Source of the DNA: Methyloligella sp.
Lineage (GTDB): Bacteria > Pseudomonadota > Alphaproteobacteria > Rhizobiales > JALUTE01
DNA: 16,345 nt
Direction of reading: 5' to 3'
NCBI GenBank assembly: GCA_027058255.1
Contig: JALUTE010000100.1
Location: 1-16,345, forward strand
Shown: positions 1 to 6,924 of the stretch, piece after piece
How the letters are laid out: the number at the start of each line of letters is the position of its first letter
How positions within the stretch are numbered: the first letter of the stretch is position 1
Notes under the pieces: model-generated
The model's database searches: none
The model's input: only the letters and a program-made list of their open reading frames with translations
Told to the model about the DNA's origin: nothing
Made by a program: the position numbers and the translations under genes

Positions 1-342
1 CGGGAGAACCTGGATGGACAGGTTGAAGCGCTCGCGGGCCATGCGCACCAGGTCGCGATAGTTGTCGTCGCGGCTGTAATTCTCGAACAGCTCGACGAGA
101 GCGCCGATATCGCGCGCCGTGGCTTCGGAAAGCCGCCGGGTCACGGCTTGCCAATGGCGCTCCATGAACACGAAGGCGAGCACGGATTGCAACAGCACGA
201 TGGGCGCGATGATGATGATGAGGGCGCGCGCATAGAGTCCCTTGGGCATCAGGGCGCCGAGGGCGCCGAGAAGGCGCTTGCCCCAGGGCGCGCCGCGTTT
301 TTCGGCCGGCCGTTGCTCGCCTTGATCGGTGATGGCCACCAT
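1..342 (-). CDS. Sensor histidine kinase, EnvZ-like, N-terminal part (runs off left edge)
   Basis: Only the first 114 codons lie in the window, starting with ATG at 342-340. The N-terminus is hydrophilic and basic (about residues 1-37). One clear membrane segment follows at about 38-60, rich in Ile, Val and Leu (ALIIIIAPIVLLQSVLAF), then the start of a periplasmic sensor region (RHWQAVTRRLSEATARDIG). This is how EnvZ-type kinases begin; the HAMP, dimerisation and ATPase domains would lie outside the window. The gene sits 56 bases downstream of an OmpR-family response regulator on the same strand, so it is inferred to be that regulator's partner kinase at the inner membrane. The kinase assignment rests on this context and the topology, because no kinase motif is visible. 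Confidence 0.75.
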   Translation of the reverse strand, partial: MVAITDQGEQRPAEKRGAPWGKRLLGALGALMPKGLYARALIIIIAPIVLLQSVLAFVFMERHWQAVTRRLSEATARDIGALVELFENYSRDDNYRDLVRMARERFNLSIQVLP

Positions 343-398
343 CGCCTCAGCTCTCGCCTCGGGTTCGCGCAGTGCCGGAGGCGCCACGTCTTGCAGGC

Positions 399-1196
399 CT
401 AGTCGGCATAGAGCACATAGCCCTTTCCGCGTACCGTCTGGAGATAGACGGGATTGGAGGGGTCGGCCTCGATCTTGCGCCGCAGCCGATTGATCTGAAC
501 GTCGACGGCGCGCTCCGAGCCGCTGGTTTCGCCGGCAACGAGCTCGTGGCGCGGAATGGGCGTTCCGGGTTGGCGGGCGAACAGGCGCAGCAGCTCGCGC
601 TCGCGCTCTGTCAGCTTGATGGTCTCGTCGCCGCGCCTCAGGTCGCCGCGCGCAATGTGAAAGACGAACTCGCCCATGCAGATCTCTCCGGGCCCGTCTC
701 CGGCGGTTCCGCGCCGGCGCAGGATATTGTTGATGCGCAGCAGGAGCTCGCGCGGATCAAACGGCTTGGTGAGATAGTCGTCCACGCCGATCTCCAGGCC
801 CTTGACGCGCTGATCCGGCTCGGCCCGTGCGGTGAGCATGAGAATGGCGAGGTCCGAGCCCCGCCGCAGCTCCTCGGCGAAGGTCATGCCGCTCACGCCT
901 GGCATCATGACGTCGAGCACAACGAGGTCGAAGGCGATGCCGCGCATGGCTGCCCGTGCCACCTCCACATCGGCGGCCAGCGTCACCCGGAAGCCGTTTT
1001 CCAGGAGGAATCGCCCCAGAAGGTCGCGGATGCGGTGATCGTCGTCCACGACGAGAATGTGCGCGGCATCGTCTGGAGGCGGTTTGACTGCGCGACCCGT
1101 CTTAGGAGTTTCGGGAGCGCTCCGCTTTTCCGTCTTGCCGGTCCGTGTCGTCTTGCTCCGCTGGCGCGGCGGCAATGCGGTCTGGCCCTGGCTCAT
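399..1196 (-). CDS. petR: OmpR/PhoB-family response regulator, PetR-like
   Basis: 265 residues. A basic, Pro/Lys-rich N-terminal extension (1-45) precedes a standard receiver: acidic pair D51/D52 in VVDDDH, phospho-acceptor D95 in VVLDVMMPG, T122 in MLTAR and K144 in YLTKPF. A C-terminal winged helix (about 170-263) ends in RGKGYVLYAD, typical of OmpR/PhoB DNA-binding domains. The reading frame is open further upstream, but the ATG at 1196 is chosen because it overlaps the stop of the preceding MarR gene as ATGA. A MarR plus OmpR pair in this order matches PetP/PetR of Rhodobacter, linked there to respiratory and photosynthetic growth. The symbol is by similarity of type and order; the regulon here is not visible. 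All phosphorylation residues are present, so it should be a conventional phospho-switch. Confidence 0.88.
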   Translation of the reverse strand: MSQGQTALPPRQRSKTTRTGKTEKRSAPETPKTGRAVKPPPDDAAHILVVDDDHRIRDLLGRFLLENGFRVTLAADVEVARAAMRGIAFDLVVLDVMMPGVSGMTFAEELRRGSDLAILMLTARAEPDQRVKGLEIGVDDYLTKPFDPRELLLRINNILRRRGTAGDGPGEICMGEFVFHIARGDLRRGDETIKLTERERELLRLFARQPGTPIPRHELVAGETSGSERAVDVQINRLRRKIEADPSNPVYLQTVRGKGYVLYAD

Positions 1197-1978
1197 TCGC
1201 GCTCGGCCCTCCTTCGGCTGCTCGAGGCCCCCGCTGCGCCGCGCGCGCGCTCTGCCCCACCGGCATTCCGGCGGGCGGGGCGGGCAGGCGGCGAGGGCGG
1301 TGCGGTGGCGATCACGCGGGCGACGCGGGCGCGCTCCTCGGGCGCGATCATGTCGCACAGGAATTGGCGTACGATCTCGGCTTGCTCGGGCGCAAGATCG
1401 CCCAGGGCCTGCTCGAGCCGGCGCAGCAGCGGCTCGGAGAGCTCGGCCGCGAGCGCGCGCCCCTTCTCGGTCGCATATAGCCGGCGCTCGCGCCGGTCGT
1501 GCTCACCGGATCTCTGAGCGATGTAACCCTCATCGACCAGTTGCTTGAGGACGCGGGCGAGGCTCTGCTTGGTGATCTTGAGGATGTCCAGAAGGTCGTT
1601 GACACGCAAGCCCGGCTGGCGATTGACGAAGTGCAAGACCCGATGATGGGCGCGCCCGAAGCCGAAGGCGGCGAGGATGGCATCGGGCTCGGCGATGAAG
1701 TCGCGATAGGCGAAGAACAGGAGCTCGGCGAAGGTGAGCAGAGGCGGCTCCTCCTCCGGCTCCGGCAGGCGCTCCGGCAGCGCGCCGCCATTGATCTCGG
1801 CCGTGCCGGAGATGGCCTGTGCGTCCGGAGGTGCCGTGCGGTTCGGCCTCGCTTGGCGCCGACGGGCGCCGCCCTGGTCCCGGCCCAAGCGCACCGGGCC
1901 GGCGGGCGTCTCGCCCGCGCCTGTTTCGCCCGTGCCGGTCTGTGCCCCGTCGGGCGCGATGGGAGTTAGGTCAGCCAT
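1193..1978 (-). CDS. petP: MarR-family transcriptional regulator, PetP-like
   Basis: 261 residues. The first 75 or so are low complexity (Gly, Pro, Arg) and probably disordered. The MarR winged helix spans about 85-215: recognition-helix region NDLLDILKITKQSLARVLKQ, then a basic wing with EHDRRERRLY at about 159-168, the usual D-x-R-x-R wing. A second Arg/Ala-rich tail follows (about 222-261). The ATG at 1978 is the only in-frame Met before the domain; no good ribosome binding site precedes it, so an internal GTG remains possible. It is first in the operon with the response regulator (4-base overlap) and histidine kinase, and divergent from the aminotransferase. As a MarR protein it may bind the inverted repeat at 2021-2041, but that is inference. 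The symbol follows the PetP/PetR pairing. Confidence 0.85.
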   Translation of the reverse strand: MADLTPIAPDGAQTGTGETGAGETPAGPVRLGRDQGGARRRQARPNRTAPPDAQAISGTAEINGGALPERLPEPEEEPPLLTFAELLFFAYRDFIAEPDAILAAFGFGRAHHRVLHFVNRQPGLRVNDLLDILKITKQSLARVLKQLVDEGYIAQRSGEHDRRERRLYATEKGRALAAELSEPLLRRLEQALGDLAPEQAEIVRQFLCDMIAPEERARVARVIATAPPSPPARPARRNAGGAERARGAAGASSSRRRAERE

Positions 1979-2138
1979 GTTGACTTATTTTGAGCCCATT
2001 GTTACAGCAGATCAACACGCTTTGGCGGCCAACGCGCCAAAAATATGACGCGGCAGCGCCGCCTCCGAAATATCCCGGCCCCAGCCACAGAACGAAGCCC
2101 GGGGCCCATCGGCCGGACAGGCAGCGGGAGGCAGGATC
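1979..2138. promoter_or_regulatory. Divergent promoter region between petP-like and aminotransferase genes
   Basis: This 160-base region separates two divergent genes. On the plus strand, TTGGCG (2022-2027) and TATGAC (2044-2049) are spaced by 16 bases and could serve as -35 and -10 boxes for the aminotransferase, which has a good GGGAGG ribosome binding site at about 2128. On the minus strand a TAACAAT-like -10 lies about 30 bases before the petP-like start, without a convincing -35. Promoter calls are by eye and weak. Confidence 0.4.
2021..2041. promoter_or_regulatory. Perfect inverted repeat, candidate operator
   Basis: TTTGGCG, a 7-base spacer, then CGCCAAA: perfect 7-base arms, centred between the divergent MarR gene and aminotransferase. 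A smaller palindrome (TTGG-CGG-CCAA) is nested in the left part. It overlaps the proposed plus-strand -35 box. MarR proteins are winged-helix dimers that bind palindromes of about this size in their own divergent promoters, so it is a reasonable candidate for autoregulation. Confidence 0.45.
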
Positions 2139-3029
2139 ATGGCAGCCGTTCCCTACGATCAGCGCGATGGCTTCATCTGGATGAACGGGGAGATGGTGCC
2201 ATGGCGTGACGCCCGCCTGCATGTGCTCACCCATGCCCTGCATTATGCGAGCGCGGTTTTCGAGGGCGAGCGGGCCTATGGGGGCGAGATCTTCAAGCTG
2301 CGCGAGCACACCGAGCGCCTGTTCGAGTCCGCCCGCATGCTGGATTTCGAGATTCCCTACACCATTGACGAGATCGACGAGGCCTGCCGGGAGGCGGTAC
2401 GGATCAACGGTCTGACCAACGCCTATGTGCGGCCCATTGCCTGGCGCGGCAGCGAGCAGATGGGCGTCTCCGCCCAGCAGAGCCGCATCAATGTGGCGGT
2501 CGCGGCCTGGGACTGGGGCTCCTATTTCGATCCCGAGGCCCGCATGAAGGGGCTCAGGCTCGCCATTGCCCAGTATCGTCGTCCCGACCCGGCCACCATT
2601 CCGGCCAAGGCGAAGGCGGCGGGCCTCTACATGATCTGCACCATCGAGAAGCACCGGGCCGAGGCCGCGGGCTATGCGGATGCGCTCATGTATGACTGGC
2701 GCGGCCGGGTGGCCGAGTGCACGGGGGCCAACATCTTCCTCATTCGCGATGGGGTCCTGCACACGCCGACGCCGGACTGTTTTCTCGACGGCATCACCCG
2801 GCGCACGGTGATGGACCTCGCGCACAAGCGCGGCTATGAGGTGGTCGAGCGGGCCATCGAGGCCGACGAGCTCGGAGCGTTCTCGGAGTGCTTCATAACC
2901 GGCACGGCGGCCGAGGTGACGCCGGTCTCGGAGATCGGGCCGCACCGCTACCAGCCGGGTCCCATCACCGAGACGCTGCTCGAGGACTACATGGCCGCCG
3001 TCCAGCCCAAGGCGCCCGCCGAGGCGTGA
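2139..3029 (+). CDS. ilvE: Branched-chain amino acid aminotransferase
   Basis: 296 residues, normal length for a class IV PLP aminotransferase. It catalyses reversible transfer between 2-oxoglutarate/glutamate and the branched-chain 2-oxo acids, the last step of Leu, Ile and Val synthesis and first of their breakdown, in the cytosol. Visible family features: the N-terminal LHYASAVFEG block (34-43); the PLP-binding lysine K159 in AKAAGLYM; E193 in RVAECTGANIF, expected to contact the PLP ring nitrogen; GVLHTPTPDCFLDGITR (205-221); and GTAAEVTPV (255-263), which favours a branched-chain enzyme over D-amino-acid or 4-amino-4-deoxychorismate relatives. The ATG at 2139 follows a GGGAGG site. It is a single-gene unit divergent from the MarR regulator, which might control it. 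Exact substrate range cannot be read from sequence. Confidence 0.93.
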   Translation: MAAVPYDQRDGFIWMNGEMVPWRDARLHVLTHALHYASAVFEGERAYGGEIFKLREHTERLFESARMLDFEIPYTIDEIDEACREAVRINGLTNAYVRPIAWRGSEQMGVSAQQSRINVAVAAWDWGSYFDPEARMKGLRLAIAQYRRPDPATIPAKAKAAGLYMICTIEKHRAEAAGYADALMYDWRGRVAECTGANIFLIRDGVLHTPTPDCFLDGITRRTVMDLAHKRGYEVVERAIEADELGAFSECFITGTAAEVTPVSEIGPHRYQPGPITETLLEDYMAAVQPKAPAEA

Positions 3030-3033
3030 TCGG

Positions 3034-3061
3034 GAGCGGGTGCGTTTATGCATCCGTGCTC
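3034..3061. terminator. Hairpin between convergent ilvE and HEPN genes
   Basis: Five bases after the aminotransferase stop, GAGC-GGGTGC, a six-base loop GTTTAT and GCATCC-GT-GCTC form a stem of ten pairs (one G-U) with a two-base bulge. It sits in the 36-base gap between two convergent genes. There is no T-rich tail, so it is only a possible bidirectional terminator. Confidence 0.35.
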
Positions 3062-3065
3062 GCCC

Positions 3066-3423
3066 TCACGGCTCCTTCTTCGGATTCAGGCTGGACCTGA
3101 TCGCTTGGAGGGCGGATCGGAGCGGTTCCGGATCGTGCTGGACGACGAGGCGCAGCTCATTCTCGTCGATGCGCTGATACTCGTGGCGCAGGACGTTTCC
3201 GAGTATCGGCAATCTGTCGCCACGGGATTTGCGGATGGGCTGCCTTGAACCGGTTGGGGATGCGGCGGCTCGCCTCGGATATGATCTCGAGGTTGCACTC
3301 GACGAGCTGGCGCAGGCGGCGATCCGCGCCGAACGCCAGGCTCGCACCCTCCTCGGTATCCTCGCGAAGGTGCGCGATCGCCTCCAGCATGTGGTCGATG
3401 ATGACGAGCGCACGATCGGGCAT
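3066..3423 (-). pseudogene. hepT: HEPN-domain toxin-like gene (HepT/DUF86 type), frameshifted
   Basis: The first frame (3423 to about 3207) encodes 72 residues of a HEPN/DUF86 protein: MPDRALVIIDHMLEAIAH, then NLEIISEAS and HPQIPWRQIA. After that the frame gives an unrelated basic tail and stops at 3157. The expected continuation (ILGNVLRHEYQRIDE, then LRLVVQHDPEPLRSALQAI) is in the next frame from 3206 to the stop at 3066. Removing one base near 3207 restores the family's WRxIxxxxN spacing and a protein of about 118 residues, the usual length. HEPN toxins of this type are RNases or nucleotidylylated RNA-binding partners of MNT antitoxins. The usual Arg of the RNxxxHxY motif is Gly here (GNVLRHEY), a variant I recall in this family. 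The MNT gene lies 17 bases upstream. A real mutation, an assembly error, or less likely recoding could explain the break. Confidence 0.8.
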
Positions 3424-3440
3424 GGCGGCGGCCTCGCGCG

Positions 3441-3770
3441 TCAGAGCGGGATCACCTCAGCCTCGGCCTCGATCGAGGCGCGCAGGGCGGGGATCAACGC
3501 TTTTCGTGGGATGAGGTCGACGCGGCAGTGGATCGCATCGGCAATCATGTCACGCAGGATCAGGCGATCGATCAGGCTGAGCTCGGCGCCCTCCTCCAGG
3601 TCAAGCAACAGGTCGATATCGCTGTCTGGCCCTGCCTCGCCATGCAGGATCGACCCGAACAGGGACAGCCGTGCCACGCCGCGCGCCTTCAGCTCCGGTG
3701 CGAGCCGTCGGATCACGACGGCGATCTCGTCGCGTGTCGGTGGCGGTCGGCGAAGTGCGAGGTGGGGCAT
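3441..3770 (-). CDS. mntA: Minimal nucleotidyltransferase (MNT) antitoxin-like protein
   Basis: 109 residues. It carries the DNA polymerase beta-type nucleotidyltransferase signature GS-x10-D-x-D: G39, S40, then D51 and D53 in SDIDLLLDL, with a third acidic residue D85 in CRVDLIP. This is the complete metal-binding triad of the MNT family, whose members act as antitoxins that AMPylate or otherwise nucleotidylate a HEPN partner. The ATG at 3770 (MPHLALRRP) gives the normal family length; the frame is open to 3995, but the upstream part is low in family likeness. The HEPN-type gene follows 17 bases after the stop and is frameshifted, so this antitoxin-like gene may now be an orphan. Confidence 0.85.
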   Translation of the reverse strand: MPHLALRRPPPTRDEIAVVIRRLAPELKARGVARLSLFGSILHGEAGPDSDIDLLLDLEEGAELSLIDRLILRDMIADAIHCRVDLIPRKALIPALRASIEAEAEVIPL

Positions 3771-4143
3771 GGGACCGTCCTGCAGATGTCGCACAACGGT
3801 ATTGCCTATATCACAATCTCCTCTGCGTGAGGCCACCGATGTCCGAGCGGGGTGGAGATGCAGGGTGTGGTGAGCGTGAGCCGAACCGCACCCTGGGGTT
3901 TGCATGATCCCATTGCCGGTCCCACTCCCGCCCCATGCGCGCTTGTGCCCGCCCGCCGCGGTCTTTTCTCGCGCGGATCGGAATGCTATCAGCATACGAC
4001 GAAAGTGGGGCGTGCGGGGGTGCGCTCTTGAGGGTGGCCATTCGCGCCGCCTGGCAATCCCGAACCGAGTGCAAGGGAAGGAACGAGAGCCGCTGCGGCC
4101 GCCTGCGGTCTGCGCGGGGCAAGTCCAAGGGGAGAGAGAACCG
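3771..4143. promoter_or_regulatory. Divergent intergenic region between MNT gene and PFK operon
   Basis: This 373-base stretch contains no convincing gene; open frames here are extensions of the flanking genes with no family likeness. It must hold the promoters of the MNT/HEPN pair and the PFK operon. Visible elements are a palindrome at 3983-3995, an ATTG-N9-CAAT element near 3801-3817 upstream of the MNT gene, and a strong purine-rich ribosome binding site (AGGGGAGAGAGAA) just before the PFK start at 4144. I could not place confident -35/-10 boxes. Confidence 0.45.
3983..3995. promoter_or_regulatory. Short palindrome upstream of PFK operon
   Basis: ATGCT-ATC-AGCAT, perfect 5-base arms with a 3-base centre, about 150 bases before the PFK start in an otherwise GC-rich region. 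It is AT-richer than its surroundings and could be a small operator. No second copy was noticed in the window. Confidence 0.25.
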
Positions 4144-5400
4144 ATGCCGAAGAATGCCTTCTATGCCCAGTCCGGCGGGGTGACCGCCGTCATCAATGCC
4201 TCGGCCTGCGGGGTGATCGAGGCCGCGCGCCGCCACGGTGACAAGATCGGCAAGGTCTATGCCGGGCGCAATGGCATCATCGGCGCGCTCACCGAGGATC
4301 TGATCGACACCAGCCAGGAGAGCGAGGCGGCGATCGCGGCCTTGCGCTACACGCCGTCGGGGGCGTTCGGCTCCTGCCGCTACAAGCTCAAGAGCCTGGA
4401 GGAGAACAAGCGTGAATATGACCGGCTGATGGAGGTCTTCAAGGCGCACGACATCGGCTATTTCTTCTACAATGGTGGCGGCGACTCGGCGGACACCTGC
4501 CACAAGGTCTCGCAGCTCTCGGAGAAGCTCGGCTTTCCCATCCAGGCGATCCACGTCGCCAAGACGGTCGACAACGACCTGCCGATCACCGACAACTGCC
4601 CGGGCTTCGGCTCGGTGGCCAAATATATCGCGGTCTCGACCCGCGAGGCGTCCTATGACGTGCGCTCCATGGCCAAGACCTCGACCAAGATCTTCGTCAT
4701 CGAGGTGATGGGCCGGCATGCGGGGTGGATCGCGGCCGCCGGCGGCCTGGCGGCGGACGCCGAGAACGACATTCCCGTGGTCATCCTCTTTCCCGAGATC
4801 GAGTTCGACCAGGAGCGCTTCTTCGCCCGCGTGAAGGCGATGGTGGACAAGTACGACTATTGCTCGGTCGTCGTCTCGGAGGGGGCCAAATGGCCCGACG
4901 GCCGCTTCCTCGCCGAGCAGGGCACGCGCGATGCCTTCGGCCATGCCCAGCTCGGCGGCGCGGCGCCGGTGGTGGCCAACATGATCAAGGACGCCCTGGG
5001 CTACAAATATCACTGGGCGGTGGCGGACTACATGCAGCGCGCGGCCCGGCACATTGCCTCGAAGACCGATGTGGACCAGGCCTATGCGCTCGGGCAAGCG
5101 GCTGTCGAGGCGGCGGTGCGCGGCGAGAACGCCATCATGCCGGCCATCAAGCGCATCTCCAACGATCCCTACGAGTGGGAGATCATCTCGGCGCCGCTCT
5201 CCGAGGTCGCCAATGTGGAGAAGATGATGCCGCGCGAGTTCATCTCCGAGGATGGCTTCGGCATCACCCAGGCCTGCCGCGACTATCTGGTGCCTCTCAT
5301 CCAGGGCGAGGACTATCCGCCCTATGAGAACGGCATGCCGAAATATGTCACCCTCAAGAATGAGGCGGTGGCCAAGAAACTCCCCGCCTTCGAGATCTAG
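4144..5400 (+). CDS. pfp: Pyrophosphate-type 6-phosphofructokinase
   Basis: 418 residues. Phosphofructokinase fold: N-terminal SGGVTAVINAS (10-20), phosphoryl-donor loop NGGGDSADT (110-118), catalytic KTVDND (140-145, base D143), sugar-phosphate motif VMGRHAGWIA (188-197) and PEIEFD (217-222). Two positions separate ATP from pyrophosphate enzymes: Asp after the Gly loop (D114) and Lys before TxDND (K140, Gly in E. coli PfkA). Both match the pyrophosphate type, so the predicted reaction is fructose 6-phosphate + PPi to fructose 1,6-bisphosphate + phosphate, reversible and cytosolic. The closest family I recall is the group with GGNDSMDT-like loops in spirochaetes. The ATG at 4144 follows a strong ribosome binding site; the upstream open frame has no family likeness. 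It is first of three same-strand genes, followed by an aldolase that would use its product. PPi use is inferred from residues, not measured. Confidence 0.9.
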   Translation: MPKNAFYAQSGGVTAVINASACGVIEAARRHGDKIGKVYAGRNGIIGALTEDLIDTSQESEAAIAALRYTPSGAFGSCRYKLKSLEENKREYDRLMEVFKAHDIGYFFYNGGGDSADTCHKVSQLSEKLGFPIQAIHVAKTVDNDLPITDNCPGFGSVAKYIAVSTREASYDVRSMAKTSTKIFVIEVMGRHAGWIAAAGGLAADAENDIPVVILFPEIEFDQERFFARVKAMVDKYDYCSVVVSEGAKWPDGRFLAEQGTRDAFGHAQLGGAAPVVANMIKDALGYKYHWAVADYMQRAARHIASKTDVDQAYALGQAAVEAAVRGENAIMPAIKRISNDPYEWEIISAPLSEVANVEKMMPREFISEDGFGITQACRDYLVPLIQGEDYPPYENGMPKYVTLKNEAVAKKLPAFEI

Positions 5401-5423
5401 GGAATCGAGGGGGCGCCGGAGGG

Positions 5424-5477
5424 GAGAGCGGAGCGTTGCGGCGCCGCTCCTCTCTCGGGCCGGGCAGGGGCTCGGCC
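5424..5477 (+). promoter_or_regulatory. Two tandem stem-loops after the PFK gene
   Basis: Within the 190-base gap between PFK and aldolase, GAGAGCGGAGCG (5424-5435) pairs with CGCTCCTCTCTC (5445-5456) at 11 of 12 positions around a 9-base loop. One base later, GGCCGGGC (5458-5465) pairs with GCTCGGCC (5470-5477) around a 4-base loop with one G-U pair. The first starts 24 bases after the PFK stop. There is no T tract. They could be a terminator, an mRNA stabiliser, or a processing site setting different expression of the two genes. Confidence 0.45.
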
Positions 5478-5590
5478 TGCGCGCGGAGGCGAGCGTCGCG
5501 GCGTGCGCGCGAGGGGCGGGATCGTCTCGGCGCGTGTCTCGAGGCGACCCGCCGGCACGCAGCCCCAACCATCTGCAAGGGAACGGAGCC

Positions 5591-6835
5591 ATGCCGCTCG
5601 TTGCGATGAAAGACATGCTCGCCCACGCCCATGCCCATGGCTATGCGGTGGGGGCGTTCGACGTCGTCAGCCTTGACTTCCTCGAAGGGGTCATGGCCGC
5701 TGCGGAGGAGACGCGGGCGCCGGTGATCGTCAGCCTGGCCGAATCCCATTTCGAGCATTTCGATTTCGAGCTCCTCATGCCGGCGGTGGAGGCTGCGGCG
5801 AAACGGGCGCGCATCCCGGTCGCCATTCACCTCGACCATGGCACGGGTCTCGAGACGCTCGTGCGCGCCATTCGCCTGGGCTGCAACGGCGTCATGATCG
5901 ACGCCTCGAACGCGCCTTTCGAGGAGAATGTGCGCCGCACCCGCGAGGCGGTCGAGATGGCCCATGGCTGCGGCATTCCGGTCGAGGGTGAGCTCGGCTA
6001 TGTGCCGGGAGTCGAGGGCGCCGATGCCGAGCTCCACCCGGGCGAGATGCGCTACACAACGGTCGAGGAGGCGAAGGAGTATGTCGCCGAGACGGGCGTC
6101 GATTTTCTCGCCGTCTCGGTTGGCACGGTGCATGGGCGCATGAAGGGCGAGCCCGATCTCGATCTCGATCGCCTCGCCGCCATCAACGAGGCGCTTGGCA
6201 TTCCGCTGGTGATTCACGGCGGAACGGGCCTCGCGCAAGCCCAATATGAGGGGCTGATTGCCCGCGGCGTCACCAAGATCAACTATTACACCGCACTCGC
6301 CGATGCGGCCGGCCGGCAGATTGCGGCGAACGAGGCCGGTGGGGCCCGCCCCGCCGGCTATGCGGAGCGGACCCGGGGCGTCGCCGAGGCTGTGGCGCGC
6401 GAGGCGGCGCGCATGATCCGGCTCTGGGGCGGCGCGGACCGCGCGGGCGAGGTGCTCGCGGCCGCCGCGCCCTGGCGGGAGGTCGAGCATCTCATCATCT
6501 ACAATGTCGAGGGGCTGGACGAGGAGGGCACGCGGGCCATGATGCAAAGGGGCAGGCGCGTCCTCGGGGCCATTCCGGGCGTGCGCCGCGTCTTCATCGG
6601 CGAGGCCGTCCAGGAGGGCGCCGGCTATCGCTATGTCTGGCTCGTGCGCTTCTGCCACCCCGCCGTGATCGACAGCTATCGGGACCATCCCGCTCATGTC
6701 GTCTTCGCCGACACCGAGTTCCGCCCGGTGGCCGGCGGGCGCATCAGCATCGACTACATGGCCCTGCCGGTGGATGCAGACCGGCAGGCTGAAGGCGCGG
6801 ACGAGACGGCAGCCTCGCCAGCGCCATCCGAGTAA
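5591..6835 (+). CDS. Class II fructose-bisphosphate-type aldolase fused to a C-terminal Dabb domain
   Basis: 414 residues. Residues 1 to about 285 are a class II (zinc) aldolase of the GatY/KbaY/Fba group: HLDHG (80-84) with D82 as catalytic acid and H83 as a zinc ligand, EGELGYVPGVEG (132-143), zinc ligand H181 in VGTVHG, zinc ligand H209 in IHGGTG, and TKINYYT (228-234). It should split or form fructose 1,6-bisphosphate (or tagatose bisphosphate) from dihydroxyacetone phosphate and an aldehyde. About 298-391 is a separate Dabb (stress-responsive A/B barrel) domain: VEHLIIYNV, IPGVRRVFIGEA, then YRDHPAHVVFAD. The usual family is about 280-300 residues, so the extra domain is real extra length. 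The ATG at 5591 follows AAGGGAACGGAG. The PFK upstream makes fructose bisphosphate the likeliest substrate. What the Dabb domain does here is unknown. Confidence 0.88.
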   Translation: MPLVAMKDMLAHAHAHGYAVGAFDVVSLDFLEGVMAAAEETRAPVIVSLAESHFEHFDFELLMPAVEAAAKRARIPVAIHLDHGTGLETLVRAIRLGCNGVMIDASNAPFEENVRRTREAVEMAHGCGIPVEGELGYVPGVEGADAELHPGEMRYTTVEEAKEYVAETGVDFLAVSVGTVHGRMKGEPDLDLDRLAAINEALGIPLVIHGGTGLAQAQYEGLIARGVTKINYYTALADAAGRQIAANEAGGARPAGYAERTRGVAEAVAREAARMIRLWGGADRAGEVLAAAAPWREVEHLIIYNVEGLDEEGTRAMMQRGRRVLGAIPGVRRVFIGEAVQEGAGYRYVWLVRFCHPAVIDSYRDHPAHVVFADTEFRPVAGGRISIDYMALPVDADRQAEGADETAASPAPSE

Positions 6836-6924
6836 GGCACCGCCCTTCGCCGGAAGGCCAGGCGCAAGGCAGACAACATCGCTACGCAAGCAAAATCGGT
6901 ACGCCAGCAAAGAGGGATCGACGC

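Noticed and set aside
372..1517. 381-codon plus-strand frame opposite the response regulator
   Set aside because: Antisense to a response regulator with all its conserved residues, and it crosses into the MarR gene.
1971..3053. 360-codon minus-strand frame opposite the aminotransferase
   Set aside because: Antisense shadow of a complete conserved aminotransferase.
3157..3423. HEPN first frame as a complete 88-residue protein
   Set aside because: The last 16 residues are unrelated to the family, while the expected C-terminal half continues in the adjacent frame, so this is a frameshifted gene.
4144..5400. ATP-dependent phosphofructokinase
   Set aside because: Lys at position 140 and Asp at 114 replace the Gly residues expected for ATP enzymes.
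3811..5616. 601-codon open frame on the minus strand opposite the PFK gene
   Set aside because: It is antisense to a clearly conserved enzyme; long antisense frames are expected in GC-rich DNA and the translation has no family likeness.
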